Assembly (NCBI GenBank): GCA_964035545.1
Contig: OZ037765.1
Location: forward strand, 4,895,698-4,959,697
Reading direction: 5' to 3'
DNA: 64,000 nt
DNA from: Bugula neritina
Lineage: Eukaryota > Bryozoa > Gymnolaemata > Cheilostomatida > Bugulidae
Shown here: in pieces, positions 39,301 to 50,600 of the stretch
Position numbering within the stretch: the stretch's first letter is position 1
Layout: each line of letters opens with the position of its first letter
Notes under the pieces: model-generated
What the model was told of the DNA's origin: nothing
Databases searched by the model: none
Seen by the model: only the letters and a program-made list of their open reading frames with translations
Made by a program: the position numbers and the translations under genes

Positions 39301-41898
39301 GATAAGTTGATGTTTGTATCTGATTGGCCTAATAATGCATTTGCATTTGAAAATGTAGAGTTTTATTTAAGCTATAATGGTGATATTTTAGAGTTGGCAC
39401 ACACCCCTTTTGGGTTGAGTTTTATAGTCTGTTCCTGCTGTAGTCATCTACAACAACAGTGTATAGGGAAATTATTAGTATTACGAAATCTGTTTTGGCT
39501 TACTTTGCTATGCCAGTATTCTGACTTAGTTTTGTTATAATCAACTATGTTGGCAGTTAAAACTGAGGGTGATTTCATCAAAGGTAGACATTGCTGAGGC
39601 CTTAGAACATCAAATCAACCAGTGCTGTTACTTGGTTGTATTGTAAAGCAGTAGTGAGAGCATAGCACACTATCACAGTCACTGAGCTGCAATGACAGTA
39701 TGTAAGGCACGTCAAAACACTAGCCTAGTCTCTGTTAGTATGTAGAGCAGTAGCACAGTTACAGCAGTCACACCACCCCTCTCTATCCTGTCTACCAAGC
39801 ACAGAGGTTGCAATAATGATAATCATTTCATGATTTAGTTTTAAATCAATGCATACTACTAAATACATTCTCATAGTCTAATGTAATAAATTATAAAAAA
39901 GTTGTTTAACATGCACATTACAAATGCATTAGCCTACGCTAACTATAAATTATTTGCTTGTGTATACCCGCACTATTATTTTATTTTAAATTTGTAAAAC
40001 AGTAGCTTTTTACTCTGTCACATATTCATCTGCATTGGATTTAAATGCACAGCTATTAGCAATAGATAATGTAGAAATTTTGTATAAAAATGAGTATTAG
40101 CATGTAGTGCCTTGCATGTGGGTCTATATTGTTTTGACGTGCCTTACATAAGATAATATAATAGAACTGACGAGTTTGGTGTAGCCACTGTCATTGCAGC
40201 TCAGTGACTGTGATAGTGTGCTATGCTCTCACTACTGCTTTACAATAAAACCAAGTAACAGCACTGGTTGATTTGATGTTCTAAACCCTCAGCAATGTCC
40301 ACCTTTGATGAAATCACCCTCAGTTTTAACTGCCAACATAGTTGATTATAACAAAACTAAGTCAGAATACTGGCATAGCAAAGTAAGCCAAAACAGATTT
40401 CGTAATACTAATAATTTCCCTATACACTGTTGTTGTAGATGACTACAGCAGGAACAGACTATAAAACTCAACCCAAAAGGGGTGTGTGCCAACTCTAAAA
40501 TATCACCATTATAGCTTAAATAAAACTCTACATTTTCAAATGCAAATGCATTATTAGGCCAATCAGATACAAACATCAACTTATCGTGTAAAATCCTGAT
40601 AATCAGAATTGTTTAAAAGCTGCCAAGCTTCAAGTCTACCCAACTGCCAAAAACAACCAGCTCATTCACCACTATGTCATTAAAAAAACCATTAAATGTG
40701 TTTGCCAAAACAGCTGGGGTTGTGGTCAAACTGCACCAGGGTATTTGTGCAAGAATAAAAATTTTAATTGCATTTTTTGAACACTTAATTTAAACATTTT
40801 GAAAAAATGAACTCATGGTTCATAAGTTTAAGATATGAAATAAAATAATGCATGTAATAAAAGTTGCACAGCTATTTTCTAAAAGTATGCATTTTGCATT
40901 TGAACTTGCAGAAGTTTATATAAGTTATAGTGGTGAGTATTCTAGAGTTGGTACAAGGTACTAAATGTACCAAATTTACATCGTCTATTACTATCCTTTA
41001 CCAGACACAGCGACACTGAAGCTTCTAGCAAGCATATATTTGTGTCCCAGTTTGAAAGAAGAAACACGAGGGCTTAGTAGAAAGAGAGTAGAGTATCTAG
41101 CCAGGCCTACAGTGACTGTGATACCATAGTTATACGCCATTGAGTGTTAAATAGACATAGAGGTTGTTTACACAGGAATAATAGGTGCTTCACACTAGTG
41201 TTGGTTGCTGGTTTAGTCTTAGCACTGGCAATGGCTTATTATAATTGAGTTTTTGCTAACTTGACAGCTTTTCCTTGCATATGACACAAAGTAAACTGTA
41301 GAAATAGTTAGTTTAAATAAATATGAATATAACAGTTAAAATAAACTTATATTTTCTTGTATCAGCTGCAAAATATCAGATGGCATATGCATAAGTTAAT
41401 ATTTCAAGTGGAGTAGCTGAAATTATATGAGTGAGTTATGACAGATCTAATATAGTATGTGTAGTGAATACAGTAGTATGTGTAGTGAATATAGTAGTAT
41501 GTATAGTGAATATAGTAGTATGTGTAGTGAATATAATAGTATGTGTAGTGAGTATAGTAGTATGTATAGTGAGTATAGTAGTATGTATAGTGAATATAGT
41601 AGTGTGTATAGTGAATATAGTAGTATGTATAGTGAATATAGTAGTATGTATAGTGAATATAATAATATTTTACAATATTTACTCACAGCTGGGTGGTGGT
41701 GGTAGGTAACCCCAGTGAACCGATATCATCAATGTCACCTTGAGTACACTCCACCTTGAACCTGGTGCCATCTATTCTGCCCTGACAGGTACACTGACTG
41801 CCACAGACAGGTGGATCTGCCACTGTCTGGGCACACAGCAGTGAGCTGAGCAAGACAAAAGGCACAACCAGCCCCAGCACTGGCCCACTGCCAGTCAT
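24347..41898 (-). CDS. ADGRA: Adhesion GPCR, ADGRA group (GPR123/124/125-like), complete, 19 coding exons
   Basis: Adhesion receptor; vertebrate members act in Wnt signalling and planar polarity. Exons: 41898-41687, 38841-38770, 38177-38106, 37282-37211, 36762-36691, 36282-36211, 35631-35471, 35082-34866, 34314-34220, 31740-31535, 31289-31131, 30944-30850, 30397-30163, 29503-29323, 28715-28495, 28081-27939, 27223-27041, 26861-26685, 26501-24347; 4800 nt, 1599 aa. Domains: signal peptide 1-27, Cys-rich LRR cap, five LRRs each on a 72-nt exon (71-191), LRR C-cap (191-244), Ig-like domain (to 348; LWSC), hormone-receptor motif 349-417 (YKWPRTG), GAIN with GPS near 706, seven TM helices about 715-1030 (PMLKFYLFAWGVPIIVCGIT matches ADGRA TM4), and a roughly 570-residue Ser/His/Arg-rich tail ending DSSL. 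The tail is longer than in vertebrates. The coding exon begins at a strong acceptor (ctctctcttgcag) at 41918, so a non-coding exon lies upstream. Confidence 0.94.
29657..29862 (+). mobile_element. tRNA-derived SINE, copy 3 (diverged), in ADGRA intron 13
   Basis: Diverged copy: GTGGGCTAGTGGTTAGAGCA (A-box-like), B box GGTTCGAATCC, shared body GGTGATGTTAGGAAGAGCAT, tail TTCTCACAGGGA. More substituted than copies 1, 2 and 5, so probably older or a sister subfamily. Confidence 0.85.
29890..30010. repeat. AT-rich near-palindromic tract
   Basis: Repeated gtaatatattac and ctaatataatacatta phrases in alternating orientation just after SINE copy 3. Probably simple-sequence expansion. Confidence 0.6.
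31741..34219. other. ADGRA intron 9, largest gene-free stretch within this gene apart from intron 1
   Basis: About 2.5 kb of AT-rich intron between the Ig and hormone-receptor exons. It holds an AT-rich block at 32427-32475 and a diverged tandem duplication at 33129-33378. No exon or gene recognised. Confidence 0.6.
33129..33378. repeat. Diverged tandem duplication of about 115-135 bp
   Basis: Two adjacent units share caagtgacaatg/caagtgataatg, ctacctagactaytgct and aatgaaaaggasagtta followed by ttgcaytggtaat. The second unit has a small insertion. Confidence 0.7.
35639..35733. repeat. Short tandem repeat next to ADGRA exon 7 acceptor
   Basis: About four copies of aagtataacttaagtattta, 8 bp upstream (minus strand) of the LRR C-cap exon. 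Confidence 0.8.
36525..36630. repeat. Degenerate GTAG/GTATAG repeat tract
   Basis: Irregular repeats of agtgtagag, gtatagtaaagcgtag and similar words in ADGRA intron 5. The overlapping minus-strand frames rich in Tyr/Thr/Leu are artefacts. Confidence 0.6.
37651..37674. repeat. Perfect 24-bp palindrome
   Basis: The two 12-base halves (CGGCAGCACTAG and its complement CTAGTGCTGCCG) meet with no spacer, in ADGRA intron 3. Confidence 0.85.
38585..38730. repeat. Trinucleotide (CTN)n microsatellite in ADGRA intron 2
   Basis: About 48 triplets mixing CTA, CTT and CTG units, about 35 bp from the LRR exon donor. Frames translating to poly-Ser or poly-Val are artefacts. Confidence 0.9.
38896..40990. 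mobile_element. 2.1 kb foldback (long inverted-repeat) element in ADGRA intron 1
   Basis: Left arm about 38896-39718 and right arm about 40131-40990 are near-identical reverse complements around a roughly 410-bp spacer. The outermost bases are TAATAGACGATGTAA at the left and the complement TTTACATCGTCTATTA at the right, with one mismatch just inside. If TA is the duplicated target, the termini start ATAGACG. The right arm has about 36 extra bases near its inner end (about 40150-40187). The two arms encode the same 77-codon frame (39307-39540 plus, 40346-40579 minus) with no recognisable transposase. The element looks non-autonomous: foldback or MITE-like. Confidence 0.9.
41449..41665. repeat. 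21-bp minisatellite beside the ADGRA first coding exon donor
   Basis: About ten copies of agtatgtatagtgaatatagt, ending about 20 bp from the exon 1 donor. The unit is a multiple of 3, so spurious frames run through both strands. Confidence 0.92.
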
Positions 41899-42742
41899 GG
41901 TTTAAACCAGACCAGCTTCTGCAAGAGAGAGAGAGGGAGATTAGTTGCAAACCATGGCTAACCAAGCAGCTAGACTTTTACCAAGGGATTTACTTAGCAG
42001 TGTTCTTGGGCCCATGTTCAGTAATCTCAATTCAACACCTTTTCCTTCCAACTTATAGTTTCTCAATGGAGACTGAAGCTATAAGGAATACTAGACTTGT
42101 AGTGGTTGTTCAACTAGACAGAGTATTGCTATACTGGTGTGAGAATGAAACCACAGTACATACCTACTGGGAGTTTAGTTTACCAACAGTACAATGAAAG
42201 CAACACAATTGATTCACACAAAAACCAAATCTACCCACAATTTGTTGGATAGCCTGGTGAGAAATAAGGAGGTAACACAATAGTTTTTATAGTGAAACAG
42301 TACACTATTGTAAAACTTGTGAATCTAGGTGAATGAACACACCTACTAATGCATACAAAGTGAATTTTAATCACCCAAATCACTTTCTATGGACAGTAAC
42401 TGTAATTATAATAAAACTCCTTTACTTTAAGCAGAGCAGCCAGACTTCTGGTAATACTAAATATTTATTTAGCTAATTCATAGAGCAAAAGTTTAACAAA
42501 TGCAAGTATAATACGACTAGTCCATGAAAAGATGCTATAATTGCTGATGTTAATTTGAACAAAATCAAAGACCATATGAATGAATGATTCAAATAATTTG
42601 CCAAATACAATTATTCGCTTAGTATACGATACCTTTCATATTCATAGTGATAGTAATAGGCAAATATTAGGTCACAGTTTACATGGATTGTGAGTGTAAA
42701 CTGATATTAGAAACAGATCAAATTATCATGCTTGATTTGCCT

Positions 42743-42807
42743 GTTTAAATTAGCTGATTTTTAGTTTAACAGTTAATCAGCTGAACTAAAAATCAGCTAA
42801 TTTAAAC
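42743..42807. repeat. Perfect 24-bp inverted repeat with 17-nt loop
   Basis: Arms 42743-42766 and 42784-42807 are exact reverse complements; the core TAGCTGATTTTTAGTT pairs with AACTAAAAATCAGCTA. It would form a strong hairpin in either strand's RNA. Confidence 0.88.
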
Positions 42808-43272
42808 ATGACTTAATCTGGCTACGTGCTTCTGCCCAAACACCTGCACAATTATGCCAACTGCATTCTTTTACTCTGCCCATAAAAAAGAAATTTAGCT
42901 TTAAACAGCATAAAAAGTACAATATATAGGAAAGCTTAAGACTGCCCTAGGTTATTATTAATTAAATCCAGCTCAAAAGTAATATTAATTATTAAAAATT
43001 AGCCAATAAATTGCGCTTATTTTGAGATTAAAGTCATTGATATTATAAATTAGGTATTGTACTACGTTTTAATAAAAAAGGATTTCAAATTTTTGCTATA
43101 AAAATTGCTCAAACAAAATCTTAATGACTATTTAAATTATTGTAAATGAAAACAAAACAAAACTTTGCATTCTTCATTTTGATTGCCCAGATTTCATTTC
43201 CATGAAAGAGCATAACATGAAAAAGTAAAGTCAGGTAGTAATATTTCACCACATGGTATTCATGTGTACATG

Positions 43273-43317
43273 GGGATGAGCAGTGGCAGTTTAGTGGTGA
43301 GATAGAGCACTGGACCA
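43273..43317 (+). mobile_element. Probable 5' fragment of a tRNA-like SINE
   Basis: GAGCAGTGGCAGTTTAGTGG followed by TGAGATAGAGCACTGG resembles the tRNA head of the SINE family (agcagtgg...tagtggttagagcactgg), then breaks off into simple repeat. No B box or body follows. Confidence 0.45.
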
Positions 43318-44365
43318 GTATAACTATAGGTATTAATATTAGTTATTACTATTACTAATTCTAAAGCATTAGTAATACTATAAGTATAAGTATTTATTAT
43401 AAATTTATTAGTATTACTTATTAGTATTACTATTAGACTTAGCACTACTATTAGTATAAGTATTTAGTTTTACTCATTTAGTATGAGTATCTAGTTTCAC
43501 TATTACTATTAGTTTTACCTCGTCCTTTAACTTTACCTTTAAGCTAAATATCAAATTTAATAATAATGTAAATATTTAATAATTATAACATATCATTTTA
43601 ATACTAATCATCTAAAGTTAATCACTTCAAGCTAGTGTAATATACTTATAGTTAGATACTAATAGTAATACTAGTATTATAGTAATAACAAGAATATTGA
43701 ATTAATAAAAGTAACTGTAAGTGTAATGTTCATAGTAATACTCATAGTGATAGAGTTAGTGTTACTTTTAGACTTAAAGTGTTACTGTTAGACTTTAGAC
43801 TTAGAGTATCGCTATGAGTATGACTAAGACTTGACTATGAGTATGATTCTATCACTATGATACGACACTATGACTATGACTATGAGTAATTGAGTATGAC
43901 TACGATACTCACTATGAGTATGACAGTGACACTCATTATCAGTATTACTATTAATATCACTACGAGTATGACTATCAGATTCAGTATCACTATGACTATG
44001 ACCATTGAACTACAACCCCCATAGTTTCAGTTCAGTGACTATGACTATGAGTATGATAGTCATTGTCATAATGATAACCATGATAGTCAGTAAGTCAGTA
44101 TGAGTATGAGTATCAAATTGATTATCACTATCAGTATCACTCTATCAGTATCAGCATGACTATCACAATCACTACGAGTGTGAGCATGACTCTAAGTCTA
44201 TGAGTATGAGTATAACTATGAGTATGATTATGAGTATCACTATCACTACCAACTAATAGTAATAGTAATACTATCAATTATTATTAATATTATTATTTAT
44301 AATAATAATATTAATATTTAATTATCATTAAATTTAATATTATGAATTATCAGTATCAGTATCAG
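43318..44365. repeat. Long degenerate simple-repeat field (TATGAGTATGACTATCA words)
   Basis: About 1 kb of tagtattacta, then tatgagtatgac and tatcactatgac words with no constant period, grading into ttaatatta. No gene. Confidence 0.85.
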
Positions 44366-46915
44366 TATGTTAATGTTATACAAAACTTTCAAGATTTTAC
44401 CTGCCATAGCATATATGATATATATTTCTTTTCACCGTAGACAGAAACAGTAATACTAATATTATACTTATACTTTTTTGTAGAGCAATTCGCAGACCAA
44501 TCTGAACAAAATCTCACCGAGCTTCAGTTTAATAAACCAAGTGTCAACAATGGTGGCCAACTATGAAAATTCTCAATTGTTGCCCCAAATGTTACGACAA
44601 TAGTTGGGCTGGCCAAAACCACATTATGGTCCACTAGAGCGCCAGACCGCAGTTCTGCTTTGCACGCATTTGGTACAGCGCTATTTTAAAGGTAAACAAC
44701 TCCTAATATGAAAGTGTTAATTTACTGTTGGAACGATAACTCCGATAAAACCACGCTAGTGTTCTAGAAGCCCCAGAAGCTTTTTGGGAACCTTTTAGTG
44801 GACTTAACTATGTTGAACAATATTATAATAATACAAACCGTTATAAGAATACTAACAAAAAAGAGTATTTCAAACTCTAGGCAGAATCAAAGGGACACAA
44901 TGATCAAAAAAAGTGTTAGAGGACTGTATTTATACTTTAATTCTTCATCATTTAGTATTTTAACTAGATTCAATTCTTTATGACAATCAAAAAAAATTAT
45001 AACAGTTAAAATAAAAAATTTGCATCTAGAATAAACAATACTGTTCAGATTTTAAAAAATTGTTGCTACTTTACCCTAGTTTCGTACAAACATGCAGTTG
45101 GTAAGTATAAACATACTGAAGTTCGGTACAAGATCTGCATATATACTATGATTATCATTATATTATGCTGTTTTACATTTTTCTTGTCATAAAAATTATT
45201 AATTTACCTATTTCTATTAGATATTAAAATTCACCGATTATTACTAACATATATATGTATAAGTTTTAACTATTTGATGTATAGTTGTGAAAAAACACTA
45301 ACATCAACAGTAGTTAATGCTGAATAGTTTGATGTATTACAAAAGTTACAGTTTAAATTATCCCTAGCAATATCTAGCCTACATCACGCATAGCAATTGA
45401 TATTAAATGGCGAGTTTGTAATAAGATGCCACCTAAATTCAAGGAGGTGAAATCATCTTGAAGTTTCAAAGCCACTTTGCACATATATAGCTTTTTTATA
45501 TTTTATTTCTCATTATTGCATCAATTAACTTTTTTTCTGTAATACTGCAAACTGCTCTATTTATTGTTTTTATAATTTATTTATTTTATTATTTTTTTAT
45601 TGATGTCAATGATTAATATAAATACATGCACGCCTTCCTATTTCATACATAAAATGTTCCTAATTCAGTCACTGCATATATTAAATATTATTCGGCAATA
45701 ATCAATCGCTTAGGATATAAGTAGTTCAAATTGAGCTCTGTGTATAGCTAAACATGGAGGTAGGCTGCCGTATTGGTTTATTTGACCATATAAATAGGAA
45801 CATCCTCTTAAGTAGCATTTCCCATGTGACTATGTAGGTTTATATGCTAGAGCAACATGAAATAGTTTGATATATTATGTTGATAGCTCTCATTCTTGTT
45901 GTTGTCAAGTTTTAACTTTTCAATCAATCCCTTGCCTCAATTTTTTATCAACAATATAATTAGTGTGGAGCAGTAAACATTGCACAGACTATACTAGTCT
46001 GAATATAACTAGTCAGTTTTATATTTCAATAGTTGATTAGTTTGACCTGCAGGCGGTCACTTATGCTATCTGTAGAGTAAAATATTCAGATGCTAAAACT
46101 GTACATGACCATTAGCAGTTGTTTTAAGTATAGTAAACTAACGACTAATTTTATTGTAATGCATATAATTGGAATATCGTGCTAATAGTGCCACGTGTAG
46201 CTGCTACTTTGATAGTCAGAATCCTGATCCTTTTCCATTAACGCTATACACTTACGGAATAGCATTGTCCTTCAGCATTGCTAGTAGCAACATTGATTAA
46301 AAGGAATAAGTAACTCCAGACTAATGTTAAATTTATGTAATAGAAATGGACCTTGTATTATATGAAAATAATATTAATGCATTTAATTAAATTGATTTTA
46401 CTAATCCCCTTTTAAATATTTTGTAAAGTTTATAGAATGTTCTTAGTAAACATGCTTAATATTATACCACAAAAGTGCACTTAATTGTAGTAACAATCCC
46501 AATCTTAATGTCTGTAAGAAAATAATCTGTATTTCACAAAAGGTTAATTATTAAAAACATAATAAAATATAATATTGTCTAATAGTGTACAATATTCATA
46601 CTTTCTTTTAAATTTGTCGATGAAATGAATCAAGTATAATAACAAATAACAGCTTTTAAACCAAAACTGATATCAAACACTAAAATAAACCTAAATAAAC
46701 ATGTTGTGATACTCAATAGATAACATTGGCAGTAATAGGAAATAAGGCTAATATTAATCTAAGGATCCACCATTACTGAAAGGATTTCAAAGAAATGGCA
46801 ATATAATAAACATATATTGTAATCATAAAACACCATTGACAAATTTCATATTAAATCATAATAACCACCATGATTAGTATACATATTATATATAGACTTA
46901 AGTTTACATACAGCT

Positions 46916-46921
46916 TTTATT
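46916..46921 (-). terminator. Candidate polyadenylation signal for SLC26
   Basis: AATAAA on the minus strand about 700 nt beyond the SLC26 stop. The gene's 3' UTR would then be roughly 46895-47616. Not confirmed by any other signal. Confidence 0.4.
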
Positions 46922-47616
46922 AAAAGAGAAGACAACTACATTACATTACATATCATACAAGAATATGAAACAGTAAATGAAGTATACACAATGACGAGCA
47001 GTCCATGGCTACACACAGATATACAACAGTAGTAGCAACGGGGAGAGCAGGATAGCAACAAAATAGTACATCATAGAAATTTCAGCCCTGAACCATTACG
47101 AGGGTTTCACACATATTCAGAATGAGCCTGGAAATAAAGTGAAATTTGTAAAAACATTTTATAGAAGAGTTTAAAGCTATAAAATAGATCCACTGTTTTC
47201 TACTTGGGTCTAAAGCTGAAACACAGATTGAATGTTAGGATGCACAACTAACTGTTACATCCACAATAAGGGTAAACATATAGAAAGCTACAAGTTATGA
47301 AATGAATCAACTATGTCAGGTGGGAGGGGAGACACGGAAACAGAGATTTATTTCTTATTGCATTCAGCACAGCTAGCATTGTTCATGTGCTCATTGCTTG
47401 TACATTTTACTAACTCTTAGGTCTTAAACTGCCCATTAGACTTCACAACAATTATACTGACACACAACTAACAATGAAATAGCTTTACACAGGCATAACA
47501 CCAAAACATGAAACCAATATACCACACTGAATATTCTATAATATAGCAATTGTATTCACACAATATTCAGTACAATCAGAGTTGCCCCCTCCTGTCTAAC
47601 ACTCGTTCTCTATAAA

Positions 47617-50600
47617 CTACATATGACATGACTGTTTGCGACGCCAGAATCGGGCTTTGTTACGAACGTCGGGCACAGCCAGGCTGTTTTTACTGACCTC
47701 ATCATTAATGGGATCTTCAATTTTTTCATCATCATGTTCAGCCATTTCACTGTCTTCACCCTGAATATACAGTGAGAGTAGGGAGCATACAGTGAGAGTA
47801 GTGAGTATAGAGTGAGAGTAGTGAGTAGTGAGTATATAGTGAGAGTAGTGAGTATAGAGTGAGAGTAGTGAGTATACAGTGAGAGTAGGGAGTATACAGT
47901 GAGAGTAGTGAGTATATAGTGAGAGTAGTGAATATACAGTGAGAGTAGTGAGTATACAGTGAGAGTAGTGAGTATAGAGTGAGTAGTGAGTATAGAGTGA
48001 GAGTAGTGAGTATATAGTGAGAGTAGTGAGTATACAGTGAGAGTAGTGAGTATATAGTGAGAGTAGTGAGTATACAGTGAGAGTAGTGAGTATACAGTGA
48101 GAGTAGTGAGTATATAGTGAGAGTAGTGAGTATATAGTGAGAGTAGTGAATATACAGTGAGAGTAGTGAGTATACAGTGAGAGTAGTGAGTATATAGTGA
48201 GAGTAGTGAGTATACAGTGAGAGTAGTGAGTATACAGTGAGAGTAGTGAGTATACAGTGAGAGTAGTGAGTATACAGTGAGACTAGTGAGTATACAGTGA
48301 GAGTAGTGAGTATACAGTGAGAGTAGTGAGTATATAGTGAGAGTAGTGAGTATACAGTGAGAGTAGTGAGTATACAGTGAGAGTAGTGAGTATACAGTAA
48401 GAGTAGTGAGTATACAGTGAGAGTAGTGAGTATATAGTGAGAGTAGTGAGTATACAGTAAGAGTAGTGAGTATAGAGTGAGAGTAGTGAGTATACAGTGA
48501 GAGTAGTGAGTATACAGTGAGAGTAGTGAGTATGCAATGTGAGTAGTGAGTATATAGTGAGAGTAGTGAGTATACAGTGAGAGTAGTGAGTATACAGTGA
48601 GAGTAGTGAGTATATAGTGAGAGTAGTGAGTATATAGTGAGAGTAGTGAATATACAGTGAGAGTAGTGAGTATACAGTGAGAGTAGTGAGTATACAGTAA
48701 GAGTAGTGAGTATAGAGTGAGAGTAGTGAGTATACAGTGAGAGTAGTGAGTATACAGTGAGAGTAGTGAGTATGCAATGTGAGTAGTGAGTATATAGTGA
48801 GAGTAGTGAGTATACAGTGAGAGTAGTGAGTATACAGTGAGAGTAGTGAGTATATAGTGAGAGTAGTGAATATACAATGCAATCAATAAACTACTAGAGT
48901 TAGATTAGAAAAAAATCAAAATGTAAAAACAAACAACCCACAAACACAATTTACAAGAACGAAATTATATAAAACAAATTTTATAATAAAAATTCATGTA
49001 CAAAGTTAAATAATTTAGCATATATACCACAAATCTCCTACTTGCAACAGTTGAGTGAGTAGCCAGTACTAACTAACCTGTGGAGGAAGGTTGGGCACAA
49101 GAGAGCCCCGTGCTTTCATGTGGCTAGCTGCAGGAGAAATAGGCTGTGAAGCTCTTCTGTTCAGCAATATGCTTGCCATTGAGACATTTCGTTCACTACC
49201 ATTGTATATAGAACTTGGCCTAGATACAATCTTTGTATCCCTGTTCACCTGGAACATATTATTTCAAAAATTTCCCACACCATTGCATTACCACATGTTG
49301 TAATAAATTGATCATCTGCCAGAAACATGTCATATCTCCAGCAGGTGGAATATTTCAGTATCAACAGTGTAGCCATTGTAAACAGTTCTTTACATTGTTA
49401 CCATAAATATATGCATAAAAATTCAGAAGACATGCATAAAAAGTTCAAAATATATACAGGAAAATTAAGAAGTATGGTAAAAATAGTTATTTAGTAGTCA
49501 CTGCAACAAAAAGTCACACAAAAAACAACACACCTCGCAGTTAAATTTTGAGAAAAAGCTTCAAACATTTGAATTAATCAATGGCTGATATTCCTTGTGC
49601 CAGAATTCTATCACTCACTTCTACATAAACACGACACTATTACCAAACTAGGTAAACTAAAAACTATAATTTGAATAAGGATCTTACAAAACCTCCACAC
49701 AACAAATTGAAAAAGGAAGCTTCTGAACATTTTTTACAGAATACAGATAATAAAAAGTAGTGCCATGACGGGATTTAAAACTATTCTTCTTACAATTTAA
49801 GCTCATCCGGATGCTTTGAACAGAATAAAGATTGCAGACAGTTTGGGGAAAAAGACAAGCAATTCGAGAAACGGGCAACATATCAAGAAGTAAAAGGAGT
49901 GGTACATAAGCTTAAATGAGGAGAGAAATAGACTGCATGTCATACGAGTCTCACTTCAACTGAGCAGTGCTGCCAACAGTGGTGTACTGCTAACAGGGGT
50001 GTGCTGCTAACAGTGGTGTGCTGCTAACAGTGGTGTACTTCTAACAGTGGTGTGCTGTCAACAGGGGTGTGCTGCCAACAGGGGTGTACTGTCAACAGGG
50101 GTGTACTGTCAACAGTGGCGTTCTGAGTGATAACAGAGCAAGTATGTGAAGAAAAGAGATGGAGTCACACAGTAAACAAGTATATAGAAATGTCTTTGTG
50201 GAAAGAAAGCAACACTCTGGGTACGCAGATTAGTGAAAATATTACTTTAAGCTGTGCAGAAGCATGCCAAACTTTTTTGGCTCAAGCTCAAAAATTCTAT
50301 ATACCTCTTGCGCTGCCTCCTCATAATATAAACTTAATGTGTAGTCAGACTGTAATATTGTAGATGACCAACATGGATTGATATAATCTTAATGTAAACG
50401 GATCTTTAGCTTTATGAACAACGCTTATTTCAATTGTTATTACTCTTTAAGTTTTATATACTGCGCAGGGAAATAATAAAGTTCTACTGATAGAATTACA
50501 TTTTGTATGAACTGACATGCTAGACTTCAACTTGATATATGAATGAATTACTAAATTATATTACTGCATAACTAATTATATTACTTGCAATGAATATATA

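Larger units (their letters stand above)
41899..47616. other. Gene-poor region between ADGRA and SLC26
   Basis: About 5.7 kb. At the left is the ADGRA 5' side, whose coding exon starts at an acceptor at 41918, so a non-coding first exon and promoter should lie in this region. In the middle is a degenerate simple-repeat field (43.3-44.4 kb); at the right is the SLC26 3' UTR. The stretch 44500-44700 is less AT-rich than its surroundings and is a candidate ADGRA first-exon region. No protein-coding gene recognised. Confidence 0.5.

Noticed and set aside
39307-40579. 77-codon ORF found in both arms of the foldback element
   Set aside because: It is identical only because the arms are identical. 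It shows no motif of a transposase or other family and has no independent support.
41431-41709. Open frames of 79-92 codons on both strands
   Set aside because: They are translations of a 21-bp minisatellite.
45000-46900. A possible gene between ADGRA and SLC26
   Set aside because: No ORF of meaningful length or recognisable exon; base composition is like intergenic sequence.
47763-48880. CRISPR-like regular repeat
   Set aside because: Units are contiguous with no unique spacers, and the context is an intron of an animal gene.
47756-48886. 376- and 199-codon minus-strand open frames (Tyr/Leu/Thr/His repeats)
   Set aside because: They lie entirely in a 20-bp minisatellite inside an SLC26 intron; the repeat merely lacks stop codons in those frames.
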